From contig JAJFZO010000575.1 of the NCBI GenBank assembly GCA_021397835.1, positions 2,423,001-2,487,000 on the forward strand: a stretch of 64,000 nt of DNA. Direction: 5' to 3'. Origin of the DNA: Moringa oleifera (Eukaryota; Streptophyta; Magnoliopsida; Brassicales; Moringaceae). The notes beneath the pieces are model-generated. The model did no database searches. It was not told the DNA's origin and was given only the letters and a program-made list of their open reading frames with translations. Below are positions 41,406 through 54,312 of the stretch, piece by piece (positions within the stretch are counted from its first letter, which is position 1; each line of letters begins with the position of its first letter). The translations under genes and the position numbers were made by a program.

Positions 41406-42461
41406 GGGGATAATGATCATCCCACTTTCTTGACATGAGAAGCATGAACACATCCTGAGAATTAAGCTCAGTTGCTGATTGCATGGGTATCCTCAAATAA
41501 CAATTTCTCATTTCTTTTTTTTTTTTTTTTTTTTTTGGGGGGGGGGGGGGGGGGGTGGGGTTGGGGGGATATCATCTCCTGGGTGTTTCTTCACATTGAT
41601 AAATATTTGATTATTTGGACAGACCTGACAAGCTTCATTGTCCTTTGAGATAACCCAAAACAACCAAATCTTCTATTTTCAGAAATGCTTTGTCCTATTG
41701 AATATCTTTTCAGTCTGGCTCCAAAGTAAACATAATGCTCCAGCTACTCTGGTGAAACTATGACATGCAAGGTCTCAAAGATGATGACCATATCTGGCTT
41801 CAGTACATCCAAGCTTCAGCCCATAATGCATCTTTGAAATATGTCTTCAAAGACGTTCATTATTCTTGCTAATGAGTTAAAGATCTAAAACCCCTTGATA
41901 ACTGGTAGAGATGGACTTTATTTATTCATCAACTCAAAAATTGTTTCCATTTTCCTGGTTCATTACACATAGAAACCTAGCATGATTCAGAAAGTGCCAA
42001 AAAGCAGGGGAAGGAACCAATTTTAGTCAGAGATTCGACCCTTTGCAACCAAAAACCATACAACATTTAGCTTGAAAGGAAAATAGAGGCAAGGAAATGT
42101 CATAGTAACCCCCACTTTGATTTATGATACTCTTTTTTCATTCCAGGAATGGAGTGATGTGCCAATCCAAATACTTGTTCCATCAATGGAGACTTATAAT
42201 CCACTTTTAACAGTTAGGTTTCCTTGGTTCAAAATCAGTACATTAAAATTTTGGAACAAACGTTACCAACTTTCTTTTAGTACATGAGAAAGAGATAGAG
42301 AGAGACAGTATTATTTCAAGAAAGGAGCAATCAGCTTTCTATTTCCAACCTATACAGGGAAAAGCAGCACTTCTTCAATTTGCATCTCCTGTACCCAATG
42401 CTTTTCAGTCTCTGGATGGTTTTTACATGGCAAAATGGATAGAAACTTGAAGCAAAGCAAA
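41406..42461. other. Convergent 3' ends of F-box and PEX13 genes
   Basis: 3' UTRs and spacer. It includes the long homopolymer tract at 41515-41567. No gene recognised. Confidence 0.6.
41515..41567. repeat. Poly(T)-poly(G) tract, T22 G19 then G-rich
   Basis: Twenty-two T (41515-41536) pass straight into nineteen G (41537-41555), then tggggttgggggg. It lies about 110 bp after the F-box stop codon. It could form a G-quadruplex, but homopolymers of this kind are also prone to sequencing error. Confidence 0.85.
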
Positions 42462-45292
42462 CTAACCACTGGCATTCTCTCCCCATACATTATCCCAGCC
42501 ACCTCTTGGTGCAGCCTTGGGCCCCTCAATGTAGTTCGAATTTCCGTGAGGGTTATGGGACCCTGGGAGTCCATCAGGTCCCAGATGATTGACCTTCCTG
42601 GGCTTTGTTCTGATTCCTAGCAATCTGAATACAAATCTGGCCAACTCTCCGTATAACAATCCCCCACGATCAAAAAGCTGCAGATGATAATTTAGGGGGC
42701 AAATATAAAATAAGTTCTGCTTCTTCCGACTAACTAAAGGTAAATTACTGATTCAACCATTAATAAAGAAAGTCAATACAATGACATGCTGGCATAATGA
42801 TCTTGTGGCATATCAAGGCAAATAAAAATACAGACAGAGAAAAGAAGTACCTGAAGAAGTGCAGACATAAACAAGTGAAATGCCTGGGTATTCTGGTCTA
42901 TCAGAATTGATACCCGGCCAAAGAAGTTTACAACACCTTGCATCTGCCACCACCATTACAGAAATAAGTATTGGTGTTTGTACCACAATGAAATGACTAC
43001 AGTTAATATAAGCAGAATTTTGCCATATTGCTATACTCATGCCCCACCTTGATCCACCTTCTAATTACATAATGAACTGGATATCCCTTTTAATCTAAAT
43101 GATCAAGAAATATAAAGAAAGACCATCAGAATAATAAGATCTTTTTTATAATTATTGACACTTAGGCTATTTGGTGTTGCACACTGTGGATGCTTATACC
43201 ATTCTTCCCCTTGATATAATGCAATCTTCTTCAGTTGGACAAGAATTGACACTAACAAACATGAAATACACACCTTTTCAATCAGGAGAGGTATGTTCCA
43301 AATCATAGGTAAACGCAAAGAAACATGAAAAGTGCCCCAAAAACTTGGGAAAATCCTGACACATCAACATAATTCCAAGAGAAGAAGAAATATTTAAATG
43401 TTCATCCAATTCACCAGCTAAATGCTTAACAACCACCCCATAAGTAGGAACCTCAAATTTTTGAACAATAAGACAAGAATCCAGTGCGTACTTTCCACTG
43501 ACTAGTATACATCAACACTAAAGTAGAACTTGGTGATACTAGAGGAAAAGCAAATAAATAAATAAATAAAGAAAGAAAATAAAATAAAAAATCCTTCCTT
43601 ACCACCCGAAGGAATGAAACCCAAAAGCCTGGGGGAGATGGTGGAGCACCATATGGATTATTTGGATCTTGACCACCATATGGACCCATGCCCATTCCAT
43701 AACCACCCATTGGACCCCCAAGACCACCATTGTACATCCCCCCACCATACATGCCAGAGCCTCCATATAGACCGCCATAACCACCTCTATACATGCCATT
43801 TCCATACAACCCACTACCATAAGACCCAATTCCACCATACGAAGAACCATACGTGCCTGAACCGTACATGCCTGAACCGTACCCTGAATTATAAGTCAGA
43901 CCAGAACCATAACCTGCACTGGAAAAGGAAAATCAGAATGCTCCATATAGACGTCCATGATGTCAAATAAATCTTATAAAACAAGAGAATCTAAAAAGTA
44001 CTACTAGTTATCATCACAAAAGCAAACCTCCATAATTGCTTCCGTAGTTCTGTTGCTCCCAAGGCCTAGTCGGTACAGGCCTACCTAGAGAATTTGTGTT
44101 TACAGCTGTATTCCTATCGGCAGTTGTAACAATTTCACCAGGTCTTGCTGTTCCAGAAGCTTCAACCACATCACTAGTGTTCCCAGCTGATGGTGGTTTG
44201 AAAGGTGAAGGACCAGATGAGGTCCCAGCTTGTTCCCAAGGTTTAGGAGGGCTACCACCTGCTGTTGAGAAACACATTACATTCAGTTACAAGAATACTA
44301 TCGAGCAATCCCCTTTTTTACCTTGAATTGGTCAAAATATGCGGAATTCTTACTTTTCGTAGAATTTCACTGAAAAGAGTTCTCCAAGTTGCAAATAATG
44401 ACATAGGAAAATATTGCCAAGAATATGAAAACAAAGTGTTAATATGCCATCCAACTAAAATGGTATTATAGTCACAAATATTGAAAATGAAAGACCTAAA
44501 ACAGGGGCAGACGGGTAGACAAAACAAGAAAAGGGTGATAAACAAGAAATGCCAAAGAGTTAGAAACAGCCATGATCAAAGGGTCCCTTGTAAGCATCAT
44601 CTCTTCACTCACTATATTAGGGAATGAAGCTGAAAAACGAGATGGTCAACACACTCCATCCAACAACCTTATTTTTTCATTACAAGTACGAAGAGCTCAG
44701 CTGCCACAAAAACAGCCGCGCTTTGCTCAAAGCAATTTGTTCGAGAAGGTATTAGTATCAAGCAGGTCTACAAAGGTAAGACAGAGGCATAGTTGCCTCG
44801 ATTATATAATCACAAGTACTAAGACTGCCAAAACTGGTCAAGTATGCAAATGTCAACCAAAAAAGAAATAAGAAGCCAGCTCGAAGGTATTAACTTGCCA
44901 ATTTCAAACCTTAAACAGTCAATCGCACGAGTCCATCAAAAGACTCCCCATGTATGAAAGCCCATAGAATTTAAAAAAAAAAAAAAACAATCCTAAGCTT
45001 CTGCCCAGCTAATTCTCTGTTTTCTCGGCAACCAAGCAGAAGGAACCAAATCGACAACTCAATAAGAACCCTCTACCCTCCACAAATCGATCAATTTCAA
45101 TTCAAAACTTACCGCCAAAAAAGAATTAAAATCCAAAAGCTGAACAAAGAGGATTTGCAGCATATACCCCAACAAGAGAATAACTTCAAAGTCCAAATTC
45201 AATATATTTAGACAACGTATTTTATTTTGAAAAAGTGAATCGCGGCCAGAAAAGAAAAAACCCGAACCTGATTGTTGGGAATTGGTCGCCAT
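42462..45292 (-). CDS. PEX13: Peroxin 13, peroxisomal protein import
   Basis: Peroxisomal membrane component of the docking machinery for PTS receptors (PEX5/PEX7). Five exons: 45292-45268, 44261-44028, 43913-43603, 42943-42851, 42677-42462; 292 residues. The N-terminal third is proline-rich with two PWEQ motifs (PPKPWEQAG, TRPWEQQNYG). A Gly/Tyr/Met repeat region (YGSG, GMYGGG units, roughly residues 80-170) precedes the membrane-associated part GFWVSFLRVMQGVVNFFGRV and ALLQLFDRGGLLYGELARFV. The tail includes HLGPDGLPG and ends WDNVWGENASG. Plant PEX13 lacks the SH3 domain of animals and fungi, as here. The exon 2 acceptor is a tandem cagcag, so Ala9 may be optional. Phases fit throughout. 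Confidence 0.93.
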
Positions 45293-45356
45293 AGGCAATA
45301 AAATTTGAGGACTCCGTCCACTCTCACGCGCACCTCAAGAGGAGAGAGAGAAAAGG

Positions 45357-45396
45357 GCCGGGGGGGGAGGGGGGGGGGTGGGGCGGGAGGTAGGGA
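45357..45396. repeat. G-rich tract upstream of PEX13 start
   Basis: Runs of 9, 10, 4 and 3 G on the plus strand, about 65-105 bp upstream of the PEX13 ATG. The PEX13 leader RNA would be C-rich here, so any G-quadruplex would form in the template DNA strand. Confidence 0.7.
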
Positions 45397-45559
45397 TGCG
45401 AGACAGAGAGATGATATGGATGCCCTTGACGTGGATCTAGGAATGCTAAAAAAGTGATCACACGTTGACCTCAGCGGTTCAGAAAGAAATGAGTAAATCA
45501 AGACGTCCGACCGAACTGAACCGGAAAAATCACCGCTCATATTTTGCAATTGATTCTGA

Positions 45560-46740
45560 GTGTTTTTTTTTTCAATCACAGATTTTTTAATAATCTTTTT
45601 AAGTTTTTTAAAAATTTAATTAAATACCTTAAATAAAATAATTTAAGGATTAATTGGATTAATTATCAAAACAAATTTTGTAGTATTTGTATTTTTTACT
45701 TAAGTTTTTGTAGGCTTTCTTAATCAATTTGGCATATAAATTTTATAATTTAGTTTAAACTTAGATATTGATGTTAATTTTTTAAAAGTATCTAAATTAA
45801 AAATTTGATATACCAAAATTTAATTTATAATTTATTATGCATTTTTAAAATAATATTTCAAATATCATCGCAATAATTATTTTTATTTTTGACAACGTAA
45901 AAATTTTTTAAAAAATATTTTTAATATTCAAAACATTTAAATTTTGTTTAATTGTAGTTTATATATTTTTCATATGTAAAAAGAATAATTTAAGTTATTA
46001 TTTAATATATCTAATTTGAATTACCTTTTAAAATAATTAAAAACAACAATTGATTTGAATCAAATTAATATTATATATAATTATTTTTAAAAAATTAAAA
46101 AGTAAATACTATATAATTTATTTTAAAATTTACTTAATTAATTAATATAACATGAGCTGGTATAATGAATATGTTCACATGTAATTAAAATAAATGTGTC
46201 TCAGCTTTTTATAATAAGATAAACATTAGAGTAAATATCAAGATAAATCACATTATTCACTTTTTTAATTAAATTTTTATAGTAATTTTTGGATCAATTT
46301 TATATAAGAACTTTTAATTTGGTTCATGTCGATTTTTATTTTTTATTTTTTAAAAGAATAATTTAAATTAAAAATCTTGCATAATAAATTTTAATTTTAA
46401 TTTATTTTGTAAATATAAATAAATATATAAATTACCATTACAAAAAATTTTTAATAATTTAATATTAATCTTTTATGAATTTATAAAATTTTTGAAGTGT
46501 AATACCTTTAAAAAATATTTTTAATATCAAAAAATCATTAAAAATTTTATGATGTTAGTTTGAATATTCTACATTTTTAAAAAAATTTAAACTAAAATTT
46601 AGTGTATAAAATATTAATTTGAACCATCTATTAAAAATAAAAATATAAATCAATTTAAATTACAAATACATTTTATATGTAAAATTAATAAAATAAATAA
46701 AATTTAAATTAAAAATATGAATAATATAAAATTTATTGTG
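45560..46740. repeat. AT-rich spacer with dispersed repeat phrases
   Basis: Low-complexity AT-rich DNA between PEX13 and the PEX13-like fragment, sharing phrases with the block at 32640-37530 (for example atttaaactaaaattta near 46585). No gene seen. Confidence 0.5.
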
Positions 46741-46780
46741 ATATTTACTGTATCATATTTAGCCATCTGTGACGAATGTG

Positions 46781-46990
46781 CGGATTGAGCCATCCCGCCG
46801 GCCACATCCCCTGGACCACACGGTGCAGCCGTGGGCCCATTGGTGTCGGCTGATGAACGCCGTGGAGCCAGGGCCTGGGAATGCATCAGGGGCTCAGGGC
46901 CTGGTTGACTGACGTTCTTGGGCTTCTGAAGCAGTCCCCGAAAAGATCTGGCTAACTTTCCAATTCTCAGCATCTCGGAATTGGATATGC
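46781..46990 (-). pseudogene. Diverged fragment resembling the last exon of PEX13
   Basis: An island of normal base composition in AT-rich DNA. On the minus strand it reads GKLARSFRGLLQKPKNVSQP, then GPEPLMHSQALAPRRSSADT, and TNGPTAAPCGPGDVAGGMAQ. This lines up with PEX13 exon 5: GELARFVFRLLGIRTKPRK, NHLGPDGLPGSHN and EGPKAAPRGGWDNVWG. At DNA level gggcccacggctgcacc matches gggcccaaggctgcacc. It is in the same orientation as PEX13, about 1.5 kb upstream. The other PEX13 exons are not seen around it. Confidence 0.6.
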
Positions 46991-47039
46991 CATCGTCACA
47001 AACAAGTAAACAGAAGTTTGTGCCACGTAACTATATCCC

Positions 47040-48390
47040 GTAAAATGACAAAAACACCCTCTTCAGCAGATTAATATTTTTATTAATAGAAAGTACTATT
47101 GATCTTTTAGATAAACATTCTTGTGTCATAATTTAATTAAGAAAAAATAATTAAAATATTTTTCACTTAATTTTTATATTTCAATTACTTGCATGATTCA
47201 ATTTTTTATCTTTTTTTTTTTCAAGCATGACAAATAAAAAATTATAAAAATGATGAATAAATTTGCATATTTAAATAATTACAATGGTTTAAAATTTTGG
47301 TTTCTTTTTCCACCTCAGATTTGATTCTATTGGCATTTTTTTTTTTCTGGAAGAAAAAGTTTACTAGCAAGGGCACGTTAGGCCAGTTCGCTTTCAAGTA
47401 TTTTTTAAGGAAATGACCTATGAATCTGCACATAGCTAAAAAGAACAAAAATTGCATGAATAAATTAATAATTATTCTGATAAGAAGATTAGAAAAAGGC
47501 ACGGATAACTATTTTAAGCAAAAGCTTTGTTTTTTCTTTTTGTAATATTTACTTATTTTATTAATATTCTATATTATGATGAATATATAACATAATAATT
47601 TATTGAATAAATTATATACTTATTTTTTATTAGATGGTCTATTTTTTATTTGTTTTTTAATTTTATCATTTATTTTAAAAATTAAAATTAAAAATTAATT
47701 TTAAATTATAATTAAGTAATAATAAAAATAATCAACATAATGTTGGGTAAAAATGTCATAAAACTCTAATTTTTACTTTATATTATTAATTAAATTTTTA
47801 TATTTAAAAAATAAAATAAATTTTATTAAAGATTAAAAATATTTAAATTAAATATTTTACAAAAAATTTTACTTAAAATTTTCATATAAAAATATTCAAA
47901 CTATTATTATTAAAAAATATTCATAATTTTTTAAGTAGTTATGTTAATTTAACTTTTTTGTATTATAAATTTTAAAAATTTATTTTAATATTTAAAAATT
48001 ATAAAACTTTTTTGTAACGTTAAATTGAATATTTTTTCAACTGTTAAAAATTTTTGAATTAAAATTGGTTGGATAAGAGTTTTAATTTGAATATTTAATT
48101 TTTAAATTTTTTGATAAGATTTAATTTAAATTTAATAATTAAGATTTGATTTATATTTTTTAAAATAAAAAATTAATTAATAATATGAGATAAACATCAA
48201 AATTTTTGAAATTAAAAAAAAAATTACATTAATATAGTAATTATCTGTTAATTTGTTAGATGGATAATATGAAAAAGAGGATTCATTGTATCCATGATGA
48301 TAAAAGGTAACTGCAAATCCAGAAAAAAACAAAAAGAAAAAGGAAAAAATAGCAAAGAAGATTCCTTTTTCGACGCATCAACCGAGTTGG
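47040..48390. other. AT-rich intergenic DNA upstream of SANT gene
   Basis: AT-rich spacer with phrases of the same dispersed family (about 47830-48150). The last 250 bp before 48648, rich in CT/GA microsatellite-like runs (gagagagagagaga near 48605), is the probable promoter and leader of the next gene. Confidence 0.5.
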
Positions 48391-48647
48391 CAATTGAAAA
48401 TAGCAATAGCATCAGCCTTCTCCTGTTCCTATCTCCTCCTAGATTTTCTCCTCTCTCTTGATTTTCTATCTCTATCCGTCTCTTGCTATTTCTCTCTCTC
48501 ATTTGAATGCATACATGCACTCGAATATCTCTGTATATTACAGGTGACTGTGAATCTTAGCAATTTGCGGAAGCAAACGTTAGTTTTGAGGGAGAATTTG
48601 TTGAGAGAGAGAGAGAGAGTAATTGGTGGCAAATTACTGTTTCTTTG

Positions 48648-51600
48648 ATGGCTGCGAGTGCAAACCCGTCGGGGAACAATCAAGAGAGTTCCTCCGGGCA
48701 GAAGATTCCATCTTCTTCTACGGCAGCGAATGGCGCTCCTGTGAGTTCGAGCAATAATGGGGGCAATAACACCTCGGGAGCCACGGTTGCAGTAGCAACT
48801 GATAAGTCGCAGACTATCACTGCCTTGAGGCACAATCCTGGCATCTCCATCGAGTGGACTCCAGACGAGCAGTCAATCTTGGAAGATTTGCTCACAAAGT
48901 AACTATCCTTTGCTCGAGCTGTATACGTACCTGTCTACGTCTATACTTAATAATTGCCTTTTATGTTTTTAGTGCTTTGCTTTTCGTGCTTGCTTTGTGT
49001 AGTTGGATCCTTGCAAGTTAAATTTCCGTTTTTTTGCATGTATTGCTTCTTCTTATTTGGATGGAAATTTTCTGCTTCCCCTGTTAATTCCAGTATCTGA
49101 TTGTCATATTTCTTTCTCTTCTTAATTTGGTGAATTGTTGCTTGCTTTGTGGTCCTTGCACTTTTCCTTTTTCTGTTTAATTTTTTTTTTCCTGTTGAGT
49201 ATATATGGTTGGGAACTTCCAATTTGCAACTCATGAATAACATCCTTTCAGTCTAACTGGGCAAGAGTATACTTTTTTTTTTCTTTGGCCTTCCTCTCTG
49301 TTGCATAATTGTCTTGTATCTTATATAAACTAAGCTTGTCATATTTGATGTTGCTTTTTCTGCCGAAAAGAGTATGTCTCTTTGAACTCAGAGGAACCAT
49401 TACTAGACTGTAACAACTGTGTTGTTTTAACTTCAGTATAAAATCTCTTATTGATTAAGGTTCACCTTTAGAGTTTATTTTTTACTTCCTTTTTATAGGG
49501 ATTCACTTTCTCATGCCTCTGCATGATAGGGCATGATGAGGGATGACTTTGGTTTGATTTTATATGTGATATTCCCCTGCTATATCAGCCAAGAATGACA
49601 TTCATTTTGAAAATATTTGCATTCTATCATCTAACTTTGGTTTGATTTTATATGTGATATTCCCTTTGCTTTCCTACTGCATGGGAGTTGGCATTGGCTT
49701 CGGAGATTCTCTTTTTCTTTGACTTCTATGGTTTGTTGCCAGGTGATTATCTAGGAATAGGTCTAGATGGTATTCATAGCAGTCCATTATGGGATCGATC
49801 AATGTTAGACCATTTGGTGAAGTAAATATCTCATGGATTGTTCTTGTTAGTGCATTTGGATAGTTGTGCTTCTTCAAGATAAAGTATTGGACAATCTTTA
49901 GGATGAGACTATGCACAAATATGTGGAATGACCTGGAGATGCTCCAGCCCTTGGATGGACACCTTTAATTTTTTTTTTTTTCTTTTCCAGGTTATGCCTA
50001 TTTGTACTCTTTGTTTAATATATGCTTATTTGCAGGTATGCTTCAGAATCAACCATAGTTCGCTATGCTAAGATTGCAATGCAGTTAAAGGACAAAACAG
50101 TACGGGATGTGGCACTGCGTTGTAGATGGATGACTGTAAGTTCCTGTTTTCAACGCCTGAAGTTTATTTTATTGTTGATTATCCTCAGTTTGTTCTCTGA
50201 TTCATCAAATCCCATTGAGGATATCATTTTGGTTAGCTTAAGAGTTAGTGTAATTTATGTTGTATGATACCTTAATCATTCTTATGTTTTGAAACAGCTA
50301 CTTGTTATAGGCCTTATAGTGATGCATTGGTAAATTTGAAAGTATTGCTAGAACACAAATAGCCTTGAAATATTTTGTTCTTCTTTCTAACTTCTTCAAT
50401 CTGCCAGATTCTTCTTTTAACTAAAATTCCTGATTCTCATAATTTTGAAATTTTGAGGGCCCTAGCCATCATTTTCTAGCTATTTGGAAAACTTGGTTAA
50501 ATCAACTCAGTAAAATCTTATGATGCCTTTTTCTTTAATCATAGCTTGCAGCCTATTACTTTTCTACTCTACAAGTAAACATATCTAATTCCCCTTCTGC
50601 AGTTCCCATCCCATAGTTCAGACTTTTTTTGGGATAGCTAAAATTGTGCTGTCAAAAGAGTAAAGTTGTACCTCACTTGCCAAAGCAATTCGTCCAGCAC
50701 TTCACCTAGAACATTTTCATGCATGTCCTTTATGCCAAATCATATATAAGGAATGTTACAGGATGACGACTTGAGAGGTTTAAAGACTTTGTGGAAGCCA
50801 ACCTATCCACTTCAGAGATACCTCTATATACTATTGAATAGTGTATGACATAAGCTATATAACTTTTAACTTTTAGTATTTACCATATGTTAGAGGATTG
50901 ACTGAGCCTGTAATATTTGGTAGTCAATTTTTCGGGCTACGTGATCGATGACTAGGATAATGATCTGTCTTCACCCATATTTTAATCGATTATTTGCTTC
51001 ATGCATGTTCCAGTATGTTGTGCATATTACAAAATCCAACAAATATTTGCTCTTAATTTTTGTATACATGTGAAGTGTATGTAAAAGGCCTCCATGGTGG
51101 CATATTTTGCAGAGAAAGGAAAATGGCAAACGCAGGAAAGAAGATCATAATTCAGTGAGGAAAAATAAAGACAGGAAGGTGTGCTAATCTAAGTTAATGT
51201 TATTGTTCCTGCTATGCTATTTCTTTCTTGTTCCTTGGTACTAATAATTAGTTTCTTTGGTTGATGTTAGGACTCTAATAGAAATTTACACAAAAAGAAG
51301 CATATGGGAATTTATATGTGTATGTCTTGTTGTGTGTTTCTTTGTTTTTTGTTAGGGCTGGTTTGGTGCTGAAATAAGTGGACTAAGTGTGCTCTTGTTA
51401 ACTCTAAAGGGAATGCCTTTGACTAGAATTCTTTGATTTGCTATGATTTATTCAAGTGGCTAACTAGTTTTGTTGAGAGCTAGAACTTTTATCCTATTTA
51501 TGGAGATGGGTGATATGAACACTCTCTCAGCAAGTTCTTGAAAGAGGTAGGACACACACATTATAAGTATCCTTCCTCATTTGTTTATACTCAACTATCA

Positions 51601-54312
51601 CATATGCAATACTTATATAACAAATTAAAGAAGGATACTATAGAATTGAAGGAACAACAAGTTAACGAGATAAAACATCTTTAGATGATAGTGAGTAATT
51701 TTTTCATCAGAATCATATTGAGTAATTTTAACGACAAGAACAAGGCACTTGCACAAGAATGAACATGCTTACAAGTATGTTTTGGCATCCTCTGTGTCAG
51801 TTTCAACTGAGAATCTTCAATGAATGAAACAATTAAATGTAAAGAACCTAGTTGAGTTGAAAAATGACCGTGCGTGTTTGGTTGTGTGGTTACGTTCTAT
51901 TAAAAGCTTCACCTTGATCCAAAAGAACAAAGCAAAAATGAAGACCACATCTTCAGGTCTTTTTTACAATGGATATATATGTTGTGAATATGTGTGTTTC
52001 TATGGAATAAATTAAATAGGCATGGGTATTTGTTTCGCAGGAAAAGGCTACAGATTCTTTGGCAAAGTCATCATCACATCTAAGCACGCGTCCTAATGGT
52101 CCATCGTATGCTCCTCCATTGGTCCCTATGGATACTGATGATGGCATTTCATATAAAGGTTGGTAAAATCATATGCTGGCACGGTATTTGGGACAGCTTA
52201 GCTCCTTATCCAAATGAATATGGTAGATGTTGGTTTTTCAGCTCTAAGTTTCTGATCAGGTGGGAGGGTAGAACGTCTTTAGTATGATTATTATTTTACT
52301 GAGTAATTGTTAAATATTGAGCTAGCCTAGACGTTCAGATGATGTAGATTGTTATATATTTGGCAGTGATACTTAAGATACATGTTTTTTTTTTTTTTCC
52401 CTGGTAATTACCTTTGCTGCTTTTTTGATAAATGATATGTCTTTTTCAGCCATTGGTGGTGTTACGGGAGAGCTTCTTGAGCAAAATGCTCAAATGCTTA
52501 ATCAAATTTCAGCAAATTTTGCAGCTTTCCAGGTGAAGTAAACTGTTCAATCATAACGATAATGCATGTTGTGCTCTCACTACATATCATTCCTTTTTCT
52601 TTTGTTTATTTTTCTTTTCTTAGGCCATTTTCAATTGCTTGTTTTTCTTGATCTTGCTTTTCATAGTTGACAAATGTAGAACTAAATGTATGTGAGGATA
52701 GGCAGCACATCAGCAATTTTTCTTGGGCATTTCACTGAAAAATCAACGAGCTGTTTTAATTTCTACTGGGCCTTTTGATGTCATGATGTAATTCTCCCAT
52801 AATGTAGTGAAGAGTTGTGTGTCCAAGTTCACTGTATAGTAGAATAATTAACTTTAAGTTTTTTTTGGAAAGTTCAAGGATCCTCTTATTTATTAGTAAT
52901 CTAGACTTGTCTGTGAGATTTCAAATACTAAGATTGTGGTTCAATTGCTGTAAATTTTAGAGGAAATATCCCGTGCTAAAATTTGGCATTTGGCTGATTG
53001 GTGAGTTTTATTGTTTGATTGTTGCCATCTGATTGCTTGTGCTTCTTGTAAACTGTTTCCCACTGTGAATGATCCTTACAAAATTGTTTATTTGCAGATA
53101 CATGAAAACGTCAATCTCTTATGCAAAACACGGGACAACATTCTCACAATCTTGAACGAGTATGTCACTATGTTACCAATGGATCATGCCTAGTCTGACG
53201 CTGTCATACTGTTGTTGCATGTTTTGTCCGTGACTGCATTTACTTCATCTTGATATATCATTTTCAATATGACATGACAGTTTGCCCATTCTACTTTTTG
53301 GCATCATCATTAATTTTTTGTTGGTGGTGGTGGTGGTGGTGGTGGTATTGGAGTTGTGATGTCAGACCTGTGACATCCTTAATGGTGCACAAGGAAGACT
53401 TTGTAGGGTTCCTAAGTATGAAAAATATCGAGCCTGTTGAGTTTGCTTAGAAAGGAAGGGATATGCTATTTATTTTGTCTTAGGAAGGTGCAAGAACCAG
53501 TAAGGAAGCATGAAAGTATGTATGAGGCAGGAATTCTTCAGGGTGAAATGATGGAACAGAAAGATTAAATGATAAAGCATGACAGAGGAGGTAGGAGAGC
53601 TGTCCTCTGATACGGTGATGCTTAAGCGAGAATGCTTCTTTCTTATGTTCACATTGTGATTTCATAAAATGGGGACTGTATTTGCAGAAAGGTTTTGGTG
53701 TTTTATGCACCAAAGGAAATTGTTACACGCATTACCCTTTGGCATATGAGGATATAAGTATTCATATACTAGTTCTAAGATAATTGTCATGGCAGGTCAG
53801 AGAGAAAGGAAAAGGAGGGGGGGAGGGAAATATTGCAGTTTTTTTAAGGTGTAGAACTTATAGTTTCACCATGTTATGGAGCATGGAGTGCATAACAAAT
53901 AGTTTCTACAAATTTGCTTTGAATATTTTAGAATGCATCAAGAGATGCAAGCTGGTTCCAATCATTTTTCTCTCATATTTAAAAATTATTCACTGTTGAA
54001 ATTTGCAAACATGAAATTGGAAGCTCAAGAGCTTTTCCCACTCAATTTATTTGTTGTGTAGGTTCATATATAGGTAGCATCGGCTTGCATTGTTGTAGTA
54101 AGTTTATATGCTTATGCTGGCAATCTTGCGCAATCCATTGTGTACAATGCATTTTAATATGAGTTTGTTCATTCTTCTAACTTGGACAAAGTTCCTGCAG
54201 CTTGAACGATATGCCAGAGATAATGAAGCAGATGCCTCCCCTTCCAGTGAAGGTGAATGAAGAGCTGGCCAACTCCATCCTTCCCCGACCATCCCATCAA
54301 ATCAAATCATGA
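48648..54312 (+). CDS. SANT/Myb-like nuclear protein (DUF3755-type)
   Basis: Seven exons: 48648-48898, 50036-50135, 51113-51178, 52041-52158, 52450-52532, 53098-53159, 54201-54312; 263 residues. The N-terminus is a Ser/Asn/Gly-rich low-complexity region. A SANT/Myb-like domain spans about residues 65-117 (ISIEWTPDEQSILEDLLTK, then YAKIAMQLKDKTVRDVALR and CRWM). A basic stretch RKENGKRRKEDHNSVRKN is a probable nuclear signal. Then come a Ser/Pro segment and a conserved coiled-coil-like C-terminal part (GELLEQNAQMLNQISANFAA, NVNLLCKTRDNILTILND, MPEIMKQMPPLPVKVNEELA). It resembles Arabidopsis At3g07565-type proteins of unclear role, probably chromatin-associated. The ATG is the first in frame. 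All phases agree. Confidence 0.9.
53322..53346 (+). repeat. (TGG)n microsatellite in SANT gene intron
   Basis: Eight consecutive tgg triplets within the last intron of the SANT-like gene. Confidence 0.9.

Noticed and set aside
43614..43970. Plus-strand His-rich open frame of 118 codons
   Set aside because: Antisense to the Gly/Tyr repeat exon of PEX13.
53250..53450. Open frame with a poly-Trp run
   Set aside because: A translation of the TGG microsatellite inside an intron.
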